A stretch of 9,098 nt of DNA, from positions 380-9,477 of the forward strand of contig CALMGA010000064.1 in the NCBI GenBank assembly GCA_937863205.1, in the 5' to 3' direction. Of this stretch, positions 1 to 5,551 are shown piece after piece (position 1 is the stretch's first letter; the number at the start of each line of letters is the position of its first letter). This DNA comes from an uncultured Beijerinckiaceae bacterium (GTDB taxonomy: Bacteria > Pseudomonadota > Alphaproteobacteria > Rhizobiales > Beijerinckiaceae). The translations under genes were made by a program, and so were the position numbers. Below the pieces are notes generated by a model, which had not been told where the DNA came from, did no database searches, and saw nothing but the letters and a program-made list of their open reading frames with translations.

Positions 1-1
1 C

Positions 2-718
2 GCCCTGGCGGCCGCCCTGCTCGCCAGCTCGGCGATGATCTCGTGCCCGGCGCGCGCCGCCGACGATCTGGCGCGCGGGCGATCGACCTTCATGGTCGAG
101 ATGGTGGAAACGGCGGCGATCCTCAACCGCGCCACGCCGGCCTCGCTCGTCATCCTCGACGAGATCGGGCGGGGCACGGCGACCTTCGACGGCCTGTCCA
201 TCGCCTGGGCGGTCATGGAGCACCTGCACGAGAAGAACCGCTCGCGCGCCCTGTTCGCCACCCATTTCCACGAGCTGACGCAGCTCTCGCGACGCCTCAA
301 CCGGCTCACCAACCTGACCACCCGCGTTGCCGACTGGCACGGCGACGTGGTCTTCCTGCACGACGTGGTGCCCGGCGCCGCCGACCGCTCCTACGGCATC
401 CAGGTCGCCAAGCTCGCCGGCCTGCCGGCCGCCGCCGTGCGCCGCGCCCGGGCGCTGCTGGCCGAGCTGGAAGCCGGCGAACGCGGCGCCCGCCGCCTCG
501 CCGACCTGCCGCTCTTCGCCAATGCGGCGCACCGGCACAGCGATGGCGATGGCGATGGGGACGGCGAGCCGCTGGACGCGAGCCCGGCGGCACCCGACCC
601 CCTGCGCCCCGACCCCTTGCGCATGGCGCTCGACGCGATCGATCCCAACGCGCTGAGCCCGCGCGAGGCGATCGAGGCGCTTTACGGTCTCAAGACCTTG
701 CGCGAGGGCGAGAGCTGA
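2..718 (+). CDS. mutS: DNA mismatch repair protein MutS, C-terminal part (5' end outside window)
   Basis: MutS is the cytoplasmic ABC-type ATPase that binds mismatches and recruits MutL. Visible here is the C-terminal half of the ATPase domain. It carries the signature region [14 protein letters not shown] (about 62-103), Walker [11 protein letters not shown] (146-175, Asp at 158-160, Glu at 161-163), the D-loop region TATFDG, the H-loop FATHFHEL (254-277), and [13 protein letters not shown] near 390-428. The end region [18 protein letters not shown] matches the usual MutS C-terminus, so the 3' end is complete; the stop is TGA at 716-718. The Walker A loop lies left of the window. The first ~18 codons do not align: from ALAA to AADD there are about 13 fewer residues than in E. 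coli MutS as I recall it, and a short stretch reads better in the next frame (see findings). A low-complexity linker with two tandem repeats separates the ATPase domain from the C-terminal helix. The gene identity is very secure; its integrity near the left edge is not. Confidence 0.93.
   Translation, partial: ALAAALLASSAMISCPARAADDLARGRSTFMVEMVETAAILNRATPASLVILDEIGRGTATFDGLSIAWAVMEHLHEKNRSRALFATHFHELTQLSRRLNRLTNLTTRVADWHGDVVFLHDVVPGAADRSYGIQVAKLAGLPAAAVRRARALLAELEAGERGARRLADLPLFANAAHRHSDGDGDGDGEPLDASPAAPDPLRPDPLRMALDAIDPNALSPREAIEALYGLKTLREGES
542..565 (+). repeat. 6-bp tandem repeat encoding Asp-Gly run in MutS
   Basis: Three near-identical GATGGC units (the third is GATGGG) are followed by a diverged GACGGC, encoding a DGDGDGDG run in the linker between the MutS ATPase domain and its C-terminal helix. 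The units are in frame, so copy-number change would alter only the linker length. This is simple slippage-prone sequence with no inferred function. Confidence 0.8.
593..622 (+). repeat. 15-bp direct tandem duplication (PDPLR x2) in MutS linker
   Basis: Two 15-base units at 593-607 and 608-622 differ at one base (CCCCTG versus CCCTTG) and encode PDPLR twice. The duplication is in frame and lies in the same variable linker as the Asp-Gly run, so it looks like a recent in-frame duplication in a tolerant region. Confidence 0.8.
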
Positions 719-797
719 GGGGACCACCCCCGACTATGCCCTCTGCAACTTAAATTCTGCCTCGGCATTGCGGGAGCGTAACTTTGAAAGGTACAGC

Positions 798-1058
798 ATG
801 ACACTCGGCAAGACTTTCGCCACGCTCGCTGCTTCGGCTCTCCTCTTCGCCGCGCCGGCCGCCTTCGCGCAGAGCGCGGGGACTTCGTACACGGGGACGA
901 GCAACGGCCAGCAGGGCACTCCGGGCAGCAGCGCGACGGGAAGCTCCAGCTCGACGTCGGGTGCCGGAACGGTCAACCCCGGCGGCGTTTCGGGCACGGA
1001 AGCCGGCAAGACCACGGCGACCGGCGGCAACGTCGGCGGGCCGGCCGGACGCAACTGA
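798..1058 (+). CDS. Small exported Gly/Ser/Thr-rich protein of unknown function
   Basis: This 86-residue protein is not recognised. The N-terminus is a textbook Sec signal peptide: MTLGK, a hydrophobic stretch from about residue 6 to 19, then the cleavage motif AFA before Gln25. The predicted mature chain is about 62 residues, almost entirely Gly, Ser, Thr, Ala, Asn and Gln, with no cysteine and hardly any charged or aromatic residues, so it is probably disordered and periplasmic. The ATG at 798 is chosen because GAAAGG (786-791) sits at a good distance upstream and because it puts the signal peptide at the N-terminus; a TTG at 768 would add ten charged and polar residues in front of the signal. 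The gene begins 79 bases after the mutS stop and is followed by a strong intrinsic terminator, so it probably ends its transcript there. The signal peptide and terminator support a real gene; the composition allows no functional guess. Confidence 0.72.
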   Translation: MTLGKTFATLAASALLFAAPAAFAQSAGTSYTGTSNGQQGTPGSSATGSSSSTSGAGTVNPGGVSGTEAGKTTATGGNVGGPAGRN

Positions 1059-1088
1059 ACCCGCCGGCTTCAGCCGGGATAGCGGGGC

Positions 1089-1120
1089 GGCCGGCCTAAT
1101 CTGCCGGCCATTTCGTTTTT
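1089..1120 (+). terminator. Rho-independent terminator after the small exported protein gene
   Basis: A perfect 7-bp GC stem (GGCCGGC 1089-1095, GCCGGCC 1103-1109) closes a 7-base loop CTAATCT. It is followed by ATTTCGTTTTT, the only clear T-rich tail after a hairpin in this window. A smaller hairpin, CCGGC-TTCA-GCCGG, lies just upstream at 1064-1077. The position 31 bases after the stop codon fits termination of the small exported protein gene, and perhaps of mutS read-through. Confidence 0.8.
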
Positions 1121-1242
1121 GAAACGCGGCACGCATTTGTCCACCGCTGTTGCCGCCCCGGCGGTTCGCAGCCGCGGCCGGCCGTGCAACCTTGTGACGT
1201 CGTCGTGAACGTTCGCGGCGCTTGGCTTTGGGAGGCTGGGAC

Positions 1243-1410
1243 ATGGGGCTGATTCTGATCATTCTGGTTATCTTGTTGCTGGGCGGCGGCGGGGGCTACT
1301 ACGGTCATCGCGGCGGCTATTACGGGAACGGCGGCCTTGGCATCGTCGGCATCGTCGTGATCGTGCTGGTGGTGCTGGTGCTGTTTCGCGGGAACAGCTT
1401 CGGCCTTTGA
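1243..1410 (+). CDS. Small two-helix membrane protein, DUF3309-like
   Basis: This 55-residue protein has two strongly hydrophobic segments, about residues 2-14 (LILIILVILLL) and 34-50 (LGIVGIVVIVLVVLVLF). They are separated by a Gly/Tyr-rich loop (GGGGGYYGHRGGYYGNGG). The layout and the short 'GLGIVxIVxIVLVVLVL' tail resemble DUF3309, a family of ~50-residue proteins common in Proteobacteria with no assigned role, but the loop here is unusually rich in Gly and Tyr. The ATG at 1243 is preferred over the TTG at 1222 because GGAGG (1231-1235) stands 7 bases before it and it opens directly into the first helix. It has its own 122-base leader after the terminator at 1120, so it is probably transcribed alone. 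The family assignment is by recall of the pattern, not a search. Confidence 0.72.
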   Translation: MGLILIILVILLLGGGGGYYGHRGGYYGNGGLGIVGIVVIVLVVLVLFRGNSFGL

Positions 1411-1435
1411 TCACGCCCGCCAGGGCAAGATCCGT

Positions 1436-1457
1436 CTCCGCGCGACAATGCGCGGAG
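1436..1457. other. Perfect 8-bp hairpin after the DUF3309-like gene
   Basis: CTCCGCGC (1436-1443) and GCGCGGAG (1450-1457) are exact complements around the 6-base loop GACAAT, 25 bases after the stop at 1410. There is no T run on either side, so it is not a classical intrinsic terminator. It may still slow polymerase, protect the 3' end of the short mRNA, or be a site in the fpr leader. The rest of the 1411-1587 gap holds a short palindrome (GCCCGCGGGC, 1475-1484) and no promoter I trust. Confidence 0.5.
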
Positions 1458-1587
1458 CCGACCCGTTTGGAGCGGCCCGCGGGCGGCAGAAGGAAATTGC
1501 CAACCTGCGGGTAAGGGTTGGCCGGCGGTTGCGCGCGGCGGGAAAGGAACTTAGCTAGAAGCTCCCGGAGCATCCGCCGAAAGTGAT

Positions 1588-2361
1588 ATGAGCAAGTTCA
1601 TCGAAGAGCGCGTGGTCGGCGTCCACCATTGGACGGATAGCCTGTTCTCCTTTCGCACGACCCGCAATCCGGCCTTCCGCTTCCGCAGCGGCGAGTTCAC
1701 CATGATCGGCATCCCCGTCGAGGGAAAGCCGCTGCTGCGTGCCTACAGCGTCGCCAGCGCGCACTACGCCGAAGAACTCGAATTCTTCTCGATCAAGGTG
1801 CAGAACGGTCCACTGACCTCGCGCCTCCAGCACCTCAAGGAGGGCGACCCCGTTCTGGTCAGCGTCAAGCCGACCGGCACCCTCGTTCTCGACAACATCG
1901 CGCCGGGCAAGCACCTCTACCTGCTCGGGACGGGAACGGGACTGGCGCCGTTCCTGTCGCTGATCAGGGATCCGGAAACCTACGAACGCTTCGAAAAGAT
2001 TATCGTTGTCCACGGCGTCCGCTTCGCCAGGGATCTCGCCTACGGCGAATACATCACGCAGGTTCTCCCCTCGGACGAGTTCCTCGGCGACATGGTGCGC
2101 GAGCAGCTCATCTATTATCCGACCGTGACCCGCGAACCGTTCCGCAACCAGGGCCGCATCACGGCGCTGATGGAGTCGGGCAAGCTGTTCGCCGACATCG
2201 GCCTGCCGCCGATGAGCGTGGAGAACGATCGATTCATGCTGTGCGGAAGCCCGCAGATGCTGGCCGACGTGCGCGCCCTGCTCGATGGGCGGCACTACAG
2301 CGAGGGCAATCACGGCGAGCAGGGCCACTTCGTCATCGAGCGGGCCTTCGTGGACAAATAA
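1588..2361 (+). CDS. fpr: Ferredoxin/flavodoxin--NADP+ reductase, bacterial subclass I
   Basis: This FAD enzyme moves electrons between NADPH and ferredoxin or flavodoxin in the cytoplasm, serving Fe-S cluster upkeep, oxidative-stress defence and, in some relatives, nitrogen fixation. The 257-residue length is normal. The FAD domain (about 1-100) has the flavin motif RAYS at 51-54 and GPLTSRL at 74-80. The NADP domain has GTGTGLAPF at 114-122, HGVRFARDLAY at 142-152, and CGSPQM at 219-224. The chain ends FVIERAFVDK; a terminal extension of this kind after the last strand is typical of subclass I bacterial FPRs such as those of Azotobacter and Rhodobacter, in contrast to plastidic types, which end in Tyr. 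The ATG at 1588 is preceded by GAAAG (1579-1583). The PEBP gene follows 85 bases later on the same strand with no terminator between, so the two may share a transcript. The family is secure; the electron-transfer partner is not visible here. Confidence 0.95.
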   Translation: MSKFIEERVVGVHHWTDSLFSFRTTRNPAFRFRSGEFTMIGIPVEGKPLLRAYSVASAHYAEELEFFSIKVQNGPLTSRLQHLKEGDPVLVSVKPTGTLVLDNIAPGKHLYLLGTGTGLAPFLSLIRDPETYERFEKIIVVHGVRFARDLAYGEYITQVLPSDEFLGDMVREQLIYYPTVTREPFRNQGRITALMESGKLFADIGLPPMSVENDRFMLCGSPQMLADVRALLDGRHYSEGNHGEQGHFVIERAFVDK

Positions 2362-2446
2362 CGGATCCCACAAGCGGCAGACCGGGCCGGCAAGCCGCGG
2401 CTCGAACCATCGCTGCGTCCCGCCGTTTCTGCTGCGGGAGGCAACC

Positions 2447-3028
2447 ATGCTTGAGAACGTTCCCGCCGCGATCGGCCAAGCCCTGAGTTCCATCCGGCCG
2501 GGCCTGGGCAAGCTCGTTTACGCCCGCGACGATCTCGCCGCCCCGGAAAGCCTGCGCGTCACGAGCGAAGCCTTCGCTGCGGCGGGCGCGATCCCGTCCC
2601 GCTTCACCGAGGACGGGGCCAAGGTGTCGCCGCCGCTGCGTTTCGCCGACATTCCCGTCGGCACGCGATCGCTCGCCCTCGTCGTGGAGGACGCCGACAG
2701 TCCGACGCCGTTCCCGCTCTGCCACGCGCTGGCGTGGAACGTCGAGGGTCGGGACGGCGGCTTCCAGGAGGCGGCGCTCGACGGTGATGCCATGCCGCCC
2801 GCGCGGCGCGGTGCCGTATATGGCAAGAACTCGTTCATGAAGACGGGCTGGCTGCCGCCGGACCCGCCGACCGGGCACGGCCCGCACCGCTATTGCTTCC
2901 AGCTCTTCGCACTCGCCATCGTGCCCGAACTTGAGGAAGGGTCGGGCCGCAGCGCCCTGGTCGAGGCGATCGCCGGCCACGTGCTGGCCAAGGGGATGCT
3001 GATCGGGACCTACGAGCGGGCGGGCTGA
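2447..3028 (+). CDS. YbhB/YbcL family Raf kinase inhibitor-like (PEBP) protein
   Basis: This is a 193-residue cytoplasmic protein of the phosphatidylethanolamine-binding (PEBP) superfamily. Bacterial members form small beta-rich dimers with an anion pocket, and their physiological role is poorly defined. The pocket motifs are present: ADSP with flanking acids at 81-86, the His of CHALAWN at 93, and GPHRYCFQLFAL at 145-156 with His147. The N-terminal ~30 residues (MLENVPAAIG... KLVYARDDL) precede the core beta-sandwich and appear in alphaproteobacterial members as I recall them. The ATG at 2447 is chosen because GGGAGG (2436-2441) precedes it; the frame stays open further left to about 2285 but overlaps fpr and does not resemble the family. 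It ends 80 bases before the alaC stop on the opposite strand. No signal peptide is visible, unlike some periplasmic YbcL proteins. Family confidence is high, function unknown. Confidence 0.9.
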   Translation: MLENVPAAIGQALSSIRPGLGKLVYARDDLAAPESLRVTSEAFAAAGAIPSRFTEDGAKVSPPLRFADIPVGTRSLALVVEDADSPTPFPLCHALAWNVEGRDGGFQEAALDGDAMPPARRGAVYGKNSFMKTGWLPPDPPTGHGPHRYCFQLFALAIVPELEEGSGRSALVEAIAGHVLAKGMLIGTYERAG

Positions 3029-3038
3029 AGCGCGACCC

Positions 3039-3061
3039 GGTCGGCCGTGAACAGGCCGGCC
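3039..3061. other. Hairpin in the convergent PEBP/alaC gap
   Basis: GGTCGGCC (3039-3046) pairs with GGCCGGCC (3054-3061) through eight pairs including one G-U, around loop GTGAACA. It begins 10 bases after the PEBP stop. It lacks a T tail in both directions, so it is only a possible weak bidirectional terminator or transcript 3'-end structure. Confidence 0.45.
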
Positions 3062-3064
3062 CGA

Positions 3065-3118
3065 GCCTGCAACATCTCACGCCTGCAACCTTTCACGCCT
3101 GCAACCTTTCACGCCTGC
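3065..3118. repeat. 16-bp tandem repeat running over the alaC stop codon
   Basis: Three head-to-tail 16-base units lie at 3065-3080, 3081-3096 and 3097-3112. Units 2 and 3 are identical (GCCTGCAACCTTTCAC) and unit 1 differs at two bases. A partial fourth copy, GCCTGC, continues to 3118 inside the last codons of alaC. On the minus strand the alaC stop TGA (3111-3109) lies in the third unit. The array therefore looks like a duplication that grew outward from the gene end into the 80-bp convergent gap. Confidence 0.88.
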
Positions 3119-4332
3119 TTGGCCAGGCTCACCACGTTGTGCAGGCTGCCGCCGTCGGCCGCGTCCATCAGCTTGCGGAAGCCGCGCGCGGCCTGGCGAA
3201 TACGCTGCTCGTTCTCGACAAGGGCGAGGCGGACGTAGCCCTCGCCCTGCTCGCCGAAGCCGAGACCGGGAGCCACCGCCACCTCCGCCTTCTCGATCAT
3301 CAGCTTGGCGAATTCCAGGCTGCCGAGGTGGGCGAAGCGCTCGGGCACCCGCGCCCAGGCGAACATGGACGCGCGTGGCGCCGGGATCGGCCAGCCGGCC
3401 TTGGTGAACGCCTCCACCATCACGTCGCGGCGGCGCTTGTAGATCGCCCGCATCTCGTGGATGCAGTCGTCCGGCCCGTTGAGCGCCGTCGAGGCCGCGA
3501 CCTGCACCGGCGTGTAGGCGCCGTAGTCGAGGTAGGACTTGACCCGCGTCAGCGCCGACACCAGCCGCTCGTTGCCGACCGCGAAGCCGATGCGCCAGCC
3601 GGCCATGGAATAAGTCTTCGACAGCGAGGTGAACTCGATCGTGCAGTCCATCGCGCCTTCCACCTGGAGCACGGAAGGGGGCGGGTCGTCGTCGAAGTAC
3701 AGCTCGGCATAGGCGAGGTCGGACAGGATGTAGATCTCGTGCTTCCTGGCGAAGCGCACGAGGTCCTTGTAGAAATCGAGGCTGGCGACATGCGCGGTCG
3801 GGTTGGAAGGATAGCAGACCACCACCGCGATCGGCTTGGGGATGGAATGGGTGATCGCCCGCTCCATCGCCGCGAAGAAGGCCGGCGAGGGATCGGCGGG
3901 GATCGAGCGCACCGCGCCGCCCGCCATCAGGAAGCCGAAGGCGTGGATGGGGTAGGACGGGTCGGGCACGATGATGACGTCGCCCGGCGCGGTGATCGCC
4001 TGGGCGACGTTGGCGAAGCCTTCCTTGGATCCCAGCGTCGCGATCACCTGGCGGTCGGGATCGAGGCGGACGCCGAAGCGCCGGGCGTAGTACCCGGCCT
4101 GGGCCTTGCGCAGGCCGGGGATGCCTTTGGACGCGGAATAGCGGTCGATGCGCGTCTTGCCCACCGTTTCGATCAGCTTTTCCTTGACGTGGGCGGGGGC
4201 GTCGAGGTCGGGATTGCCCATGCCGAGGTCGATGATGTCGGCGCCGGCCCGCCGCGCGCCGGCCTTGAGGCGGTTCACCTCCTCGAACACGTAGGGCGGC
4301 AGGCGCTGGATGCGGTAGAACTGCGGGTTCAT
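3109..4332 (-). CDS. alaC: AlaC-type PLP aminotransferase (glutamate-pyruvate)
   Basis: This fold-type I PLP aminotransferase has 407 residues. E. coli AlaC, which it resembles along its whole length as I recall it, makes alanine from pyruvate and glutamate. Alphaproteobacterial copies are often labelled LL-diaminopimelate aminotransferase, so the true substrate is uncertain. Landmarks: RIQRLPPYVFEEV (7-19), MGNPD (38-42), YSASKGIPGLR (65-75), GSKEG (101-105), PDPSYPIH (123-130), YPSNPT with Asn177, SDLAYAEL with Asp205 for the PLP ring nitrogen, SLSKTYSMAGWRIGF with Lys239 as the Schiff-base lysine, and YVRLA with Arg368 for the substrate carboxylate. The ATG complement at 4330-4332 matches the usual N-terminus just before the RLPPYVF motif, though no good ribosome site precedes it. 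In many alphaproteobacteria I recall this gene next to hom (homoserine dehydrogenase) and glpX; neither is here. A divergent DUF429 gene lies 191 bases upstream. Confidence 0.93.
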   Translation of the reverse strand: MNPQFYRIQRLPPYVFEEVNRLKAGARRAGADIIDLGMGNPDLDAPAHVKEKLIETVGKTRIDRYSASKGIPGLRKAQAGYYARRFGVRLDPDRQVIATLGSKEGFANVAQAITAPGDVIIVPDPSYPIHAFGFLMAGGAVRSIPADPSPAFFAAMERAITHSIPKPIAVVVCYPSNPTAHVASLDFYKDLVRFARKHEIYILSDLAYAELYFDDDPPPSVLQVEGAMDCTIEFTSLSKTYSMAGWRIGFAVGNERLVSALTRVKSYLDYGAYTPVQVAASTALNGPDDCIHEMRAIYKRRRDVMVEAFTKAGWPIPAPRASMFAWARVPERFAHLGSLEFAKLMIEKAEVAVAPGLGFGEQGEGYVRLALVENEQRIRQAARGFRKLMDAADGGSLHNVVSLAKQA

Positions 4333-4380
4333 GGGTGCGGATGCTTGCGTGCTGATAACTGCGTGCGGATTTTCAGCTCA

Positions 4381-4402
4381 GGCATCGGGTCGGCCCGATG
4401 CC
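4381..4402. promoter_or_regulatory. Perfect 9-bp inverted repeat between alaC and the DUF429 gene
   Basis: GGCATCGGG (4381-4389) and CCCGATGCC (4394-4402) are exact complements around TCGG. The element lies 49-70 bases upstream of the alaC start, and about 120 bases before the divergent DUF429 start. With no T tail it is not an intrinsic terminator. It could be an operator for one or both genes, or a stem-loop in the alaC leader RNA. A second, weaker stem (CCGGC-GATA-GCCGG) lies at 4444-4457. No -35/-10 pair in the 4333-4523 gap is convincing. Confidence 0.5.
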
Positions 4403-4523
4403 GTCGTGAGTGCCGGCTGCCACCGTTACCTCAATATCCCCGTCCGGCGATAGCCGGGCGCGCCGGGGAGTTCGAGCGATCGGGCGGGGGAGCGGAGCCC
4501 TAGGATGATCTCGTGGCGAAGGC

Positions 4524-5372
4524 ATGGCTGATCCCGCGCCGGCAGACTTCGCCTGTGCCGCGCCGACCGCGCTCAACCTCGTCGGCTTCGATTCGGCCTG
4601 GGCCGACAACCCCAAGGTGCCCGGCGCGATCTGCGCCCTGCGCCTGACCGGCGATGGGCCGCCGCGCTTCGACCCGCCGCGCCCCGCCGATTTCGCGCAG
4701 GCGCTGGACTTCATCCGCGCCCGGCACGCGGCCGGCGAGCTGACGATCGTGGCCATCGACCAGCCCACGATCGTGCACAACGAGGGGGGCGCCCGCCCGG
4801 TCGAGCGCGCCGTCGCCTCGCTGATGAGCTTCAGCGGCGGCGGCATCCAGCCGGCCTACCGCGGCAAAACCGCCCTGTTCGGCGACGGGGCCCCGATCTG
4901 GCGCTTCCTCGACGGGCTCGGCTTCGCCGATGATCCCGAAGCGGCGGCGGTGGCGACGGTGGGCGGCTTCGTCATGGAGGTTTTTCCCGCGCTGGCGCTG
5001 CTCGCCCTCGACCCGGCGTTCACGTCGGGGCCGAAGCGTGGTCCCCGCTACAATCCGAGCCGGGCGACGTTTCAGCTCGCCGCTTGGCAGGCCGTCTGCC
5101 AAGCGGCGGCCGTCGAGGCACGGCGGCTCGGCTTCATCGAAGCCGCCGACTGGTGCGTGGCCATCCCTCGTGACGCCAAGCCGGGCAAGCGCCGGCAGGA
5201 TGCCCTTGACGCCGTGATCTGCCTGCTGGTCGCAGCTCGCTGGCGTGCCGAGCGGTCGACCTGCTTGAAGCTCGGCGACCTCCAGCGAGGGTACATCGTC
5301 GCGCCCGCCTCGGCGGACACGCGCGTCCGGCTCGCCCGGTCGGCGGTGGCGCTGCAGGTGCCGTTGAGCTGA
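4524..5372 (+). CDS. DUF429 family protein, predicted RNase H-fold nuclease
   Basis: This 282-residue cytoplasmic protein belongs to DUF429, a family predicted to have an RNase H-like fold and nuclease activity; I know of no settled biological role. Candidate catalytic acids stand where that fold expects them: Asp23 in VGFDSAWADN on the first strand, Asp79 in VAIDQPT, Glu152 in GFVMEVFPALALL, and Asp226/Asp229 in RRQDALDAVICLL. GPRYNPSRATF (about 173-183) and GYIVAPAS near the C-terminus are also typical of the family as I recall it. The first ~16 residues (ADPAPADFACAAPTA) are a low-complexity leader before the core. The start ATG at 4524 has only a weak AAGG directly before it, so an internal start is possible. 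The gene stands alone, divergent from alaC, and 179 bases from the next gene downstream. The family call is firm; nuclease activity is inferred from the fold. Confidence 0.85.
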   Translation: MADPAPADFACAAPTALNLVGFDSAWADNPKVPGAICALRLTGDGPPRFDPPRPADFAQALDFIRARHAAGELTIVAIDQPTIVHNEGGARPVERAVASLMSFSGGGIQPAYRGKTALFGDGAPIWRFLDGLGFADDPEAAAVATVGGFVMEVFPALALLALDPAFTSGPKRGPRYNPSRATFQLAAWQAVCQAAAVEARRLGFIEAADWCVAIPRDAKPGKRRQDALDAVICLLVAARWRAERSTCLKLGDLQRGYIVAPASADTRVRLARSAVALQVPLS

Positions 5373-5436
5373 GCGCCGGGTCCGCGCGAGGACGGCGCGC
5401 GAGGCGGCCGCGAACCCTCGCATTCTTCTTTTCCGC

Positions 5437-5467
5437 CTTTCGCGCGACCCGGCGAAAGCTGTATAGA
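5437..5467 (+). promoter_or_regulatory. Inverted repeat next to a candidate -10 box before the hydrolase gene
   Basis: CTTTCGC (5437-5443) and GCGAAAG (5452-5458) form a perfect 7-bp dyad with an 8-base spacer. Three bases further is TATAGAT (5462-5468), the best -10-like hexamer in the 179-base gap 5373-5551 (TATAGA against TATAAT). The dyad covers the place where a -35 box would lie, and no good -35 is seen, so a repressor or activator site is plausible. The same dyad could instead be the 3'-end hairpin of the DUF429 transcript. The hydrolase start codon is 84 bases beyond the -10. Confidence 0.4.
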
Positions 5468-5551
5468 TCGGGGAACGGCCGCACCGTTGGCCCATGAGTC
5501 CGGGTGCGCCCGCGGTCCGGACGGCGGCGGCGATAAGAGAGTGGTTGTCCC

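Noticed and set aside
1207..1214. GAACGTTC palindrome, also seen at 2455-2462, considered as an SOS/LexA site
   Set aside because: Alphaproteobacterial LexA boxes are direct GTTC-N7-GTTC repeats; that spacing is absent, and the second occurrence is inside a coding start.
1529..1557. TTGCGC / TAGCTA considered as the fpr promoter
   Set aside because: Only two of six bases match the -10 consensus and the region is GC-rich; not distinguishable from chance.
1555..2511. 318-residue minus-strand open frame over fpr
   Set aside because: Antisense shadow of fpr, which shows full FAD and NADP motifs on the plus strand.
3065..3118. The three 16-bp units considered as a CRISPR array or phage attachment site
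   Set aside because: There are no spacers between units, the unit is too short, and there is no integrase or tRNA nearby.
3139..4503. 454-residue plus-strand open frame across alaC
   Set aside because: Shadow of alaC with mirror-type composition (His, Asp, Arg, Gly, Val) and no recognisable domain.
5472..5488. GGAAC followed by CGTT, considered as an EcfG general-stress promoter
   Set aside because: The spacer is only about 8 bases, whereas EcfG promoters need 16-17.
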